Assembly: GCF_019457615.1 (NCBI RefSeq)
Contig: NZ_CP080414.1
Span: 277,501 to 341,500, forward strand
DNA: 64,000 nucleotides
Direction of reading: 5' to 3'
DNA from: Shewanella zhangzhouensis
GTDB lineage: Bacteria; Pseudomonadota; Gammaproteobacteria; Enterobacterales; Shewanellaceae
The position numbers and the translations under genes are program-made. How positions within the stretch are numbered: the stretch's first letter is position 1; each line of letters opens with the position of its first letter. Below are positions 36,155-43,263 of this stretch, one piece after another. The notes below the pieces were generated by a model, which made no database searches, was not told the origin of the DNA, and was given only the letters and a program-made list of their open reading frames with translations.

Positions 36155-37228
36155 TTAAATGCCACTCAGTGCGTTTGAAGCAAATTTTGCGATTGCTTTG
36201 GCAAATTCAACAGGTACAGCGTTACCAATTTGCTTTGCAATTTCAATTTTAGAGCCTTCGAATTTAAAGGCGTCAGGGAACGTCATGATCCGAGCCGCTT
36301 CACGATGTGTAATTGGACGATGCTGTTCAGGATGCAGATACCGCCCTTTTTCTGGCTTAAAAAACTCAGTGCGAATAGTCACAGAAGGCCTATCCCACCA
36401 AAGCCTGCCAAATAGGTCGGTGCCACCTGAAGGTTTATTTAGCCAACATTTCGGTGTAATTTCCGGTGCATTTTTCATCAAATCAAAACGATTCCCGCCA
36501 ATAGGGACGGCCTTGTAACGTAGAAGACTCGTTGGTGTTGGGTTTCGACCAAAATGAAGATTGTATGGTGATGCTACGCTTCGAATTTCGGTGCCTTCTG
36601 GATCTTTCAGATCGGAAATAACCGAACGTACGTCTTTCCATTTTTTTAGATCAGAATCTGAGCCTGGATTCGACGAATGAGTTGGTTTGGGTGGAAATTC
36701 TGGCAGCGCCGACACGTCGAAGAACTTTGAGTTATAGCCGATTACGATAGCTCTCTTGCGTGTTTGAGGTACACCGTAATCAGCTGTGTTGAGTACATCA
36801 TACTGAAGTAGGAAGCCTTCAGAACGTGCTCTTTTTTTAATATCTTGGAATTCCTCACTTTTTAGAAGCCCTGGAACATTTTCCATGATAAACATCTTGG
36901 CACCCGAGCGAACCACGATATCCATATAGGGTTCCCACAATGCGCGCCGTGCATCACCCTCACGTTTTTTATTAAGAAGGCTAAAACCCTGACAAGGTGG
37001 TCCACCAATCACTATATCGGCTGCAGGAATGCTCGTTTGCTCGGACAGCCATTCTTCAATATTTACTGCAATGCAGTGGTTGCCGGGGAAGTTTGCGTTA
37101 TACGTGTCAACAGCGTGTTGGTTGTTATCGATGGCGAGGATACCTTCAAAATTTAACTCGTTTTCGTATAAAAAGCCTGCACTTAAGCCGCCTGCGCCAC
37201 AAAATAGATCGATAACTTTAACGCTCAT
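36155..37228 (-). CDS. DNA (cytosine-5) methyltransferase
   Basis: 357 aa from the ATG at 37228. Motif I (VIDLFCGAGGLSAGF), IV with catalytic Cys79 (GGPPCQGFS), VI (ENVPG), VIII (QTRKRAIVIGY) and X (QIGNAVPVEFAKAIA) are all present and in order, so it should be active. The target-recognition region between VIII and X (about 195-300) gives no readable specificity. The gene is clearly AT-richer than the surrounding chromosome, suggesting transfer. It is divergent from the HNH gene and convergent with the MspJI-like gene; the Vsr gene in the same island fits repair of deaminated 5-methylcytosine in its target. Confidence 0.95.
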   Translation of the reverse strand: MSVKVIDLFCGAGGLSAGFLYENELNFEGILAIDNNQHAVDTYNANFPGNHCIAVNIEEWLSEQTSIPAADIVIGGPPCQGFSLLNKKREGDARRALWEPYMDIVVRSGAKMFIMENVPGLLKSEEFQDIKKRARSEGFLLQYDVLNTADYGVPQTRKRAIVIGYNSKFFDVSALPEFPPKPTHSSNPGSDSDLKKWKDVRSVISDLKDPEGTEIRSVASPYNLHFGRNPTPTSLLRYKAVPIGGNRFDLMKNAPEITPKCWLNKPSGGTDLFGRLWWDRPSVTIRTEFFKPEKGRYLHPEQHRPITHREAARIMTFPDAFKFEGSKIEIAKQIGNAVPVEFAKAIAKFASNALSGI

Positions 37229-37300
37229 TTTTGGTATGTCCCCTGAAGCAATGGCTGACATATTACCCCAGCTTAACTCTGCACCCAAGCACAATACGCT

Positions 37301-37334
37301 GTCTGTTTATACAGTTGTTTTGTCTGGTTATACA
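37301..37334. promoter_or_regulatory. Direct repeat in the methyltransferase/HNH divergent promoter
   Basis: GTCTGTTTATACA (37301-37313) and GTCTGGTTATACA (37322-37334), 12 of 13 bases identical with a 21-bp period, i.e. two helical turns. The first copy also contains CTGT-TTAT-ACAG. Possible operator or paired -10 elements (TTATACA). No controller-protein gene is seen in the island. Confidence 0.5.
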
Positions 37335-37474
37335 TTACTGGCAGAAAGCTGTGTTTGCACTTCGTGTGCTAAGACCTATAACTCTGCTGATTAATGGTAA
37401 TTGTCTGTCTTTTATAGTAAAAGTTTAGATGTATTCACGTTGCTAGGCATTTAAAGACATATAAGGTGGTATAA

Positions 37475-38440
37475 ATGGCGAGGCGCTCTAAACGTAGGGA
37501 TGCTGAAATGTTAAGAGATAGAGCTATTACACTCTTAACAAATTTTAAGAGTGTAATAGTCGAAGGAAAGCTACGTGAGCAAGTGTTGGCGTTATTACCT
37601 ATCTCGGAGACCTTTAGAGATCTCGGTAGTTCGTTGATTAAAGACGATGATGCTAACTCGGCGAGAGAGCGTATTTTGTTCTATATGAGGCGCTATCCTC
37701 AAACACTAATCGCCGGTTCAGAACTCGCGATAGTGGCAGGAATAAGTGAATATCCTAGACGGATTAGGGAGCTCAGAGTCGAAGCGGGATGGCCAATTCT
37801 CAGCGGTAAGTCATTGAAAGACATAATTGCTGAGGAGGGGGATATTCAAGGCATAGATAGTAACAGAATTCGGCCTGACAATTATTTTCTACTTGAAGAT
37901 ACACAAGATCGAGACGCAGCGTATCGCTGGAATACCGCGAACAGAATTAGAAAAGAAAAAATTGCAGTTAAGGATAAGATTTTAAAATTTCTGAAGGAGA
38001 ATGTCGGCAAACAGGTCTCCGGTGAAGAGCTTCAATATTTGGCATCCAACAAGTCTGAATGGGCTAGACGTGTCAGAGAATTAAGAACTGAGGACGGATG
38101 GCAGATTCTTACAAAGAATTCAGGCGCTTCACACTTACCAGTTGGGGTATATGTGCTGGCTTCGGATGAACAGGCTGAAGCTCATGATCGACGAATACCT
38201 GACCCTGTGCGAGTTAAAGTCTTAGAACGGGATAAGTTCTCATGTAAACAATGTGGCTGGAATTTGTCCAAAGCTCACCCAGCGGATAAACGCAGTATGT
38301 TGGAACTCCACCACCTGGAACATCACGCCAAAGGCGGAGAAAATACCGAAGACAATCTCATCACTCTCTGCAATGTTTGTCATGATGGTGTTCACGCTCA
38401 AAGGATTTCTGAGTCTGAATTGAGGAAATCATTAGATTAA
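37475..38440 (+). CDS. HNH endonuclease with duplicated N-terminal module
   Basis: 321 aa; AGGTGG lies 5 bases before the ATG. The C-terminal HNH domain (about 250-310) has C257-x2-C260, LELHHLEHHAKGG, DNLITLC and NVCHDGVH: a Zn-bound HNH nuclease core. Two related modules precede it, each ending in a similar helix-and-strand signature: YPRRIRELRVEAGWPIL (about 90-110) and WARRVRELRTEDGWQIL (about 192-210), probably paired winged-helix DNA-binding units. It may be the cognate nuclease of the adjacent methyltransferase. A perfect 15-bp inverted repeat occupies codons 17-29. AT-rich like the methyltransferase gene. Confidence 0.85.
   Translation: MARRSKRRDAEMLRDRAITLLTNFKSVIVEGKLREQVLALLPISETFRDLGSSLIKDDDANSARERILFYMRRYPQTLIAGSELAIVAGISEYPRRIRELRVEAGWPILSGKSLKDIIAEEGDIQGIDSNRIRPDNYFLLEDTQDRDAAYRWNTANRIRKEKIAVKDKILKFLKENVGKQVSGEELQYLASNKSEWARRVRELRTEDGWQILTKNSGASHLPVGVYVLASDEQAEAHDRRIPDPVRVKVLERDKFSCKQCGWNLSKAHPADKRSMLELHHLEHHAKGGENTEDNLITLCNVCHDGVHAQRISESELRKSLD
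37524..37559 (+). repeat. Perfect 15-bp inverted repeat inside the HNH coding sequence
   Basis: CTATTACACTCTTAA (37524-37538) and its exact complement TTAAGAGTGTAATAG (37545-37559), 6-base loop CAAATT. It lies within codons 17-29, without a T-run after it, so it is not an ordinary terminator. In mRNA it would form a very stable stem close to the start codon. Confidence 0.85.
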
Positions 38441-38511
38441 GAAAGTAAGATGTTGTCGTTAAAAATCTAGATTTTTCATTCAACATTTTTGTCTGAGTCA
38501 TACTTGGTTGG

Positions 38512-38988
38512 ATGAGCATTTTTAGCAAAAGCCAACAAATGTCACGCATTCGGGGTGAGGATACCCACCCCGAGATGTGGTTGAGGAAGCGACTCCATGC
38601 ATTGGGGTTTCGCTATCGGCTGCACGACAAACGTTTACCGGGAAAACCGGATCTGGTTTTCCCCCTATTTACCTACAAAAGCCAAGCCGTGATCTTTGTA
38701 AACGGCTGCTTCTGGCATATGCACCAATGTCGCTTCTTTCAATTCCCTGCATCTTCCTCCACTAAAGGCCGTGGGCCAGAGTGGTGGCGGGAGAAGCTGA
38801 TTGGCAATCGGCAGCGGGATCTTGAGAACATCGAAAAGTGCCGCGAGCTTGGGCGGCGGGTATTGGTGTTGTGGGAGTGTGCGCTCAAGGGGACAGAAAA
38901 GTTGCCCGAGTCTCAGGTGCTGAAGCAAATCACCCAGTGGCTTGAGTCCGGTAGCCACTATCTGGAAATCCCTTTTCCTGCCAATTAG
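38512..38988 (+). CDS. vsr: Very short patch repair endonuclease (Vsr)
   Basis: 158 aa. It contains the Vsr hallmarks MSRIRGEDTHPEMWLRKRLH, GFRYRLHDKRLPGKPDLVF (catalytic Asp), VIFVNGCFWHMHQC (zinc and catalytic His) and RVLVLWECALKG. It nicks next to T in T:G mismatches that arise when 5-methylcytosine in a methylase target deaminates. Its presence argues that the neighbouring methyltransferase makes m5C. It is the last gene of the island, 26 bases before the right repeat. Confidence 0.95.
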   Translation: MSIFSKSQQMSRIRGEDTHPEMWLRKRLHALGFRYRLHDKRLPGKPDLVFPLFTYKSQAVIFVNGCFWHMHQCRFFQFPASSSTKGRGPEWWREKLIGNRQRDLENIEKCRELGRRVLVLWECALKGTEKLPESQVLKQITQWLESGSHYLEIPFPAN

Positions 38989-39013
38989 CACACTTAAAAC
39001 TCATGAGCCGAGG

Positions 39014-39267
39014 AATACGCCTATTCCCCATCGAAGCCGCTTTGGCTGTTGGGCTGAGTGAAACGGGCAAGCCGAGGCATGGACGCTGAGGCAGAGACCG
39101 TCGAGCAGGACGCGAGTCGGTCTCGGTGCTCGTTTTCAGCCCATAAGGCCAAAGTGCTCGGCTTCGTTTGGGGTCGCAAGGGGATTGGATAAGGGGGCCA
39201 GTCGAAACGGCCCCCTTTCCTCGGGTGTGGGTTGAAGACCCACGATCTTTGCCAAACGAAGTTTGGC
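39014..39267 (-). repeat. Right structured repeat flanking the restriction island
   Basis: Inverted partner of the repeat at 34451-34710. Shared blocks include CCCATCGAAGCCGC, CTCGGCTTCG, GGGGATTGGA, AAGGGGGCC, CGAAACGGCCCCCTTTCC and TCGGGTGTGGGTTGAAGACC. Its outer end also carries a hairpin, GCCAAAC-GAA-GTTTGGC (39251-39267), at the position where the left copy has GGCCGC-TGTT-GCGGCC: the sequence differs, the stem is kept. No coding sequence is seen. Confidence 0.85.
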
Positions 39268-39407
39268 TATCAATACCTTAGCTGTCGAGAGACGTTCTAA
39301 AAGCTTAGCTCCTTGGTGAACAGCACTATCAGGAAATCCCGTCGCCGGACGCCATCAGGATCCAAGGTTCCAACAGCCAGGGCAGGGGTTGACCCTGCCG
39401 CATTTCT
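39268..39407. other. Gap between right repeat and pqiA-like gene
   Basis: No gene. A hairpin GGCAGGG-GTTGA-CCCTGCC (39381-39399) lies just after the stop of the minus-strand PqiA-like gene; it has no T-run but may mark its 3' end. Confidence 0.5.
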
Positions 39408-40016
39408 TTACGCCGCTTTTAGCCTTCGGCCCATCATCACATTCGAGGCGATGGCGAACAGGCAGTAGCCTGTGAAATACCAGAAGCCGGGTTCGAACTG
39501 GGCGTGCATGATGATGAGCTCGCCCATCTGCCCTTTGGCGTTACCGGCGAGGTAGCTGACGATAATGGCCACCACAAACACATCGGCCATGCTCCACTTG
39601 CCGATGGCATCGATAAAGCCTTTAAGCCCCCGGGCGAGAGTGCCTGACACAAACAGCAGCACGGCCTGGGATAATAGTTTCAGGGTAGGGATCACCACCG
39701 AAAAGGTGCCTATGAGTATGCCAACCAGCAGGTTGCCGCTGTCAAACAGGTCGCTGATGGTGCCTAAGATGCTGCGGCTTTTCTGGTAAATCTCGACCTG
39801 ACCCTCCAGCTGGTTAAAGCCCAAAAAGGCCGATACTGAGCCCAGAATGCCGCGCACTTCGCCATCGTCGGTCATGAGTTCTATGGTGGTTTGGGCAAAC
39901 TGGGATTTGTCGGCCTGGCCGTCGAGGCTCAACATGGGCAGGCTCAGGCCGGGGATAAGCAGCGCCAGGGCGATGAGGATAAGCAGCAATTGCGGCCATT
40001 TACGTTGGGTTGTCAT
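39408..40016 (-). CDS. Paraquat-inducible protein A (PqiA)-family membrane protein
   Basis: 202 aa from the start at 40016 (GGAG upstream). An N-terminal helix (LLLILIALALLIPGLSLPML) and three more helices (about 95-120, 130-160, 170-195) are seen. The segment IGKWSMADVFVVAIIVSYL is the PqiA-domain hallmark. E. coli PqiA has two such domains (about 417 aa) with PqiB MCE partner; this is a single-domain stand-alone protein with no MCE gene beside it. The region between helices 1 and 2 is periplasmic and about 55 residues long. Function unknown. Confidence 0.8.
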   Translation of the reverse strand: MTTQRKWPQLLLILIALALLIPGLSLPMLSLDGQADKSQFAQTTIELMTDDGEVRGILGSVSAFLGFNQLEGQVEIYQKSRSILGTISDLFDSGNLLVGILIGTFSVVIPTLKLLSQAVLLFVSGTLARGLKGFIDAIGKWSMADVFVVAIIVSYLAGNAKGQMGELIIMHAQFEPGFWYFTGYCLFAIASNVMMGRRLKAA

Positions 40017-40259
40017 TCGATCTCCGGAACTCAAAAATCGGCTGCCAGGGCAGCATTGGGTATGCATGTATCAGTGATTTGGGCAGTGTTTTAGCCTGTC
40101 CCGGCTGAAGGAAAGCTGAACGCCTGCCATTTAGCTGCCGCTGCCGGTGAGCGTTTGGCACACACTGTCAAAACACGATTTGGAGCAAAGCCAAAGCCGC
40201 GCGTTGGGCGACTGTTTGGCGCCGTGCTGGTTGCTTTTGTTGGCTGCCCTGTTTGCGTC

Positions 40260-40628
40260 TTAGTGGCTTAAGTATTTGTCCAGTAAACCGTAAATGGCGT
40301 TTGGCATGATGGGTTTGGGCAGATAGTCGGTGGCTCCCAGCTTGAAAGCGAATTCCTGATCCGAGGCTTCTGTCAGTGAACTTATCACAATGACAGGAAT
40401 GTCAGCGGTTGCCGTATCAGACTTGAGTTGGCGGATTACCTGATAGCCGTTGATGTTGGGCATGGTGATATCCAGCAGAACAATATTGGGGCGCATTACC
40501 GACAAGAGTTCGAGTGCGGTGGTGCCTGAATTGGCCGCGGTTACCTCATAGCGTTCCGCCAGCAGCGACAGGAGCACGCCAATACACACAGGGTCGTCGT
40601 CAATGACCAGAATTTTTGCCTTTTCCAT
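40260..40628 (-). CDS. Single-domain response regulator (CheY-like)
   Basis: 122 aa receiver domain only. The acidic pocket VIDDDP (about 8-13), phospho-acceptor Asp53 in VLLDITMPN, the Ser in VIVISSL, and the invariant Lys in YLPKP are present. GAGGAG precedes the ATG closely. No histidine kinase or output-domain gene is adjacent, so its partner is elsewhere. The neighbours do not suggest chemotaxis. Confidence 0.9.
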   Translation of the reverse strand: MEKAKILVIDDDPVCIGVLLSLLAERYEVTAANSGTTALELLSVMRPNIVLLDITMPNINGYQVIRQLKSDTATADIPVIVISSLTEASDQEFAFKLGATDYLPKPIMPNAIYGLLDKYLSH

Positions 40629-40744
40629 TTGCTCCTCTCCCTTTGACGTTATTGCCTGGTTTGCCGCCGTTAAAAGGCCGGACTTTCAACCTTGAATCGT
40701 GCCTGATAAGTTAGCACCATCATGCGTAACATAATAGCAACACT

Positions 40745-42178
40745 ATGAACGAACAAACGCCGTTTGATTTTGCTTCCTTAGCCGCCCAGTTTGCCGCCTT
40801 TGCCTGGGGGCCGCACATGCTGTTCCTACTGGTGGGTGGCGGGTTGTTTTTCCTGATTTATTCGGGTCTCGCGCCTTTTCGCTACCTTAAACACGCCATC
40901 GATATAGTGCGCGGTAAGTATCCCGAGGCCGATGCCGCAGGCAATATCAGCCATGCCGGGGCCCTGTCGAGCGCCATGGCCGGCACCGTGGGCATGGGCA
41001 ACATCGGCGGGGTGGCGCTGGCGATAGTGGCGGGCGGCCCCGGTGCCATTTTCTGGATGTGGATAAGCGCGCTGGTGGGTATGGCCACCAAGTTTTTTAC
41101 CTGCACCCTGGCGATTATGTATCGCGGCACAGATGAAACCGGCCGGGTGCGCGGCGGCCCCATGTACATCATCACCCATGGGCTTGGACAAAAATGGAAG
41201 CCGCTGGCGGTGTTCTTTTGTTTGGTGGGGCTGGTGGGTAACTTCCCGCTGTTCAACACCAATCAGCTGGTACAAATCCTCAAGGAATATCTGTTTCTCT
41301 CCCCCGGCGACACGGGCGTTGCCGTGGGCAGTGGCGAGCATTTTGCCCTGGAGCTGGGGATGGGTCTCGCCATCATGACCCTGGTGGCACTGGTGATTTT
41401 GGGGGGGATCAAGCGCATTGCCGCCGTGGCGATTCGGGTGGTACCGGCGATGATCCTGCTGTACGTGGGCTGCGCCTTCTATGTGATTTTCAGCCATCTC
41501 GGCGAAGTGCCAATGCACCTGTGGCGCATTGTGGAAGATGCCTTTTCGGTGCAGTCGGTGGCGGGCGGGATTTTGGGCACCATGCTCACCGGCGTTAAGC
41601 GGGCGGCCTTTTCCAACGAGGCAGGCATTGGCACCGAGGTGATGGTGCATGGCAATGCCAAAACCTCAGAGCCGGTGAAAGAAGGGCTGGTGGCCATGCT
41701 CGGCCCCGCCATCGATACTCTGTTGGTGTGTACGGCAACGGCGCTGATTATTCTGATTTCCGGCGTGTGGGAGCAGGGCGGTGCCAACGGCATCAGCCTT
41801 TCCAGCGCCGCCTTTGCCGAAACCATTCCCGGTGTTGGCCCTTATCTGCTGCTGATTTGCGTGTGCTTTTTTGCCATTACCACCATCTTCACCCAGGCCT
41901 TTTACGGCAGTCAGTGCTTTGCCTTCCTCTTTGGTGCAAGGCGCGAGCGCTGGTATTTGTATTTGTATTTACTGGCGATTTTGTTCGCCGCCACCAATAG
42001 CCTCACCGACATAGTCAATATCATCGATGGTGCCTACGGCCTGATGGCCATTCCCACCATGACGGCGGCACTGCTGCTTGCCCCTCGGGTGCGGGCCGCA
42101 GCCAAAGATTACTTCCGCCGCCTGCGATCGCAGGGGGATGAAATAGTCGGCAGTGACGACCCGGTGGAAAGGCGTTAA
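40745..42178 (+). CDS. Alanine/glycine:cation symporter (AGCS family)
   Basis: 477 aa, about 11 membrane helices. The family signature regions are clear: GNISHAGALSSAMAGTVGMGNIGGVALAI, RVRGGPMYIITHGLG, and VKRAAFSNEAGIGTEVMVHG, with Na+ and substrate residues. It imports D/L-alanine or glycine with Na+ in the family members studied. No clear ribosome-binding site. It is alone between the receiver gene and yjjG. Confidence 0.93.
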   Translation: MNEQTPFDFASLAAQFAAFAWGPHMLFLLVGGGLFFLIYSGLAPFRYLKHAIDIVRGKYPEADAAGNISHAGALSSAMAGTVGMGNIGGVALAIVAGGPGAIFWMWISALVGMATKFFTCTLAIMYRGTDETGRVRGGPMYIITHGLGQKWKPLAVFFCLVGLVGNFPLFNTNQLVQILKEYLFLSPGDTGVAVGSGEHFALELGMGLAIMTLVALVILGGIKRIAAVAIRVVPAMILLYVGCAFYVIFSHLGEVPMHLWRIVEDAFSVQSVAGGILGTMLTGVKRAAFSNEAGIGTEVMVHGNAKTSEPVKEGLVAMLGPAIDTLLVCTATALIILISGVWEQGGANGISLSSAAFAETIPGVGPYLLLICVCFFAITTIFTQAFYGSQCFAFLFGARRERWYLYLYLLAILFAATNSLTDIVNIIDGAYGLMAIPTMTAALLLAPRVRAAAKDYFRRLRSQGDEIVGSDDPVERR

Positions 42179-42286
42179 AGGCCGCCGAAGCAGAGCAGGG
42201 GCGAAAAAGTCCCGGGCGGGGTTTGGGCAAGGGGGTGTTTGGGCGTACAATCGGCGTCCCTGATGCCGTTATTAACAGGAAGTGAG

Positions 42287-42976
42287 ATGTCCAACTGCCA
42301 GCCGCTCGGTTTTGACTGGGTACTATTTGATGCCGATGAAACCCTGTTTCATTTCGATGCCTTTGCCGGACTCAAGCGCCTGTTCCAGCGCTTCGGCGTT
42401 GACTTTGATGCGGCCCATTATCAGGAGTATCAACAGGTCAACAAGCCCTTGTGGGTCGAATACCAGGAGGGGCGCATCAGTGCCAAAACCCTGCAGGAGC
42501 AGCGATTTTCCCAGTGGGGCGAGCGCCTGGGTATGGCCCCGGCAGAGCTGAACTCGGGATTTTTATCGGCCATGGCCGACATTTGCGCCCCCTTGCCCGA
42601 GGTGCCTGAGCTGCTCGAAAGCCTCAAGGGGCGTTACCGCCTTGGCATCATCACCAACGGCTTTACCGAGTTGCAGCGGATTCGTCTCGAGCGCACCGGC
42701 TTTGCCGACCATTTTGAACTCTTGGTGATTTCCGAAGAGGTGGGCCTTGCCAAACCCGACCGGGCCATTTTCGACCATGCGCTGGATGCCATGGGCAATC
42801 CGGCCCGCGAGCGGGTGCTGATGGTGGGCGATACCCTGTCGAGCGACATTCTGGGGGGCCTTAACGCCGGGCTGCGCACCTGCTGGTACAACCCAGATGC
42901 AAAAGTCATTGAGCAGGGTATCCAGCCCCATCTGGAGATCCGCTGCCACAGCGAGCTGGCCCGTTTGCTGGCCTGA
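42287..42976 (+). CDS. yjjG: HAD-family pyrimidine 5'-nucleotidase YjjG
   Basis: 229 aa from the ATG at 42287 (AGGA 6 bases upstream). HAD motif I FDADETLF, motif II GIITNGF, motif III LAKPD and motif IV MVGDTLSSDILGG. Long stretches follow E. coli YjjG, e.g. VNKPLWVEYQEG and LERTGFADHFELLVISEEVG. YjjG dephosphorylates dUMP/dTMP and non-canonical pyrimidine nucleotides, a house-cleaning role. An upstream in-frame start at 42239 has no support. Confidence 0.93.
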   Translation: MSNCQPLGFDWVLFDADETLFHFDAFAGLKRLFQRFGVDFDAAHYQEYQQVNKPLWVEYQEGRISAKTLQEQRFSQWGERLGMAPAELNSGFLSAMADICAPLPEVPELLESLKGRYRLGIITNGFTELQRIRLERTGFADHFELLVISEEVGLAKPDRAIFDHALDAMGNPARERVLMVGDTLSSDILGGLNAGLRTCWYNPDAKVIEQGIQPHLEIRCHSELARLLA

Positions 42977-43263
42977 CGCCGCTCTCTCACGAGCCCCTTT
43001 ACCCTTCCCAGCTCCTTCTCCCTTCCAGGCCGCGCGCGCTCTTTCATCGCTAGCGGCTTTGTTTTTACTGTGTTTTTTCGCTTTCCCCTGACGTTGCTGA
43101 TTGTTGCAAATGTTGCGCGCATGTTGTGAATACGTATGCATAAGATTGAGCTGATAATTTGACCAAGCTTAGTATGGAGCCACAGGATCCAATACTCCTT
43201 GGTGTCTGAGGTACAGGCGGGTGTTGGCCACAACAAGTGTCGTAAGACCAGGGAGAAAAACGC
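42977..43263. promoter_or_regulatory. Promoter region of the TonB receptor-pullulanase operon with LacI-type operator
   Basis: 287-base gap. TGAATACGTATGCA at 43127-43140 is symmetric at 12 of 14 positions around the CG centre, the form of a LacI/GalR-family operator. TTGCGCGCAT at about 43114 is another palindromic element. The regulator gene is not in the adjacent sequence; a maltose-type LacI regulator is the likely candidate. Confidence 0.55.

Noticed and set aside
40260..40628. Chemotaxis CheY
   Set aside because: A receiver domain is certain, but no che genes are nearby and nothing specific to CheY-FliM binding is evident, so only 'single-domain response regulator' is supported.
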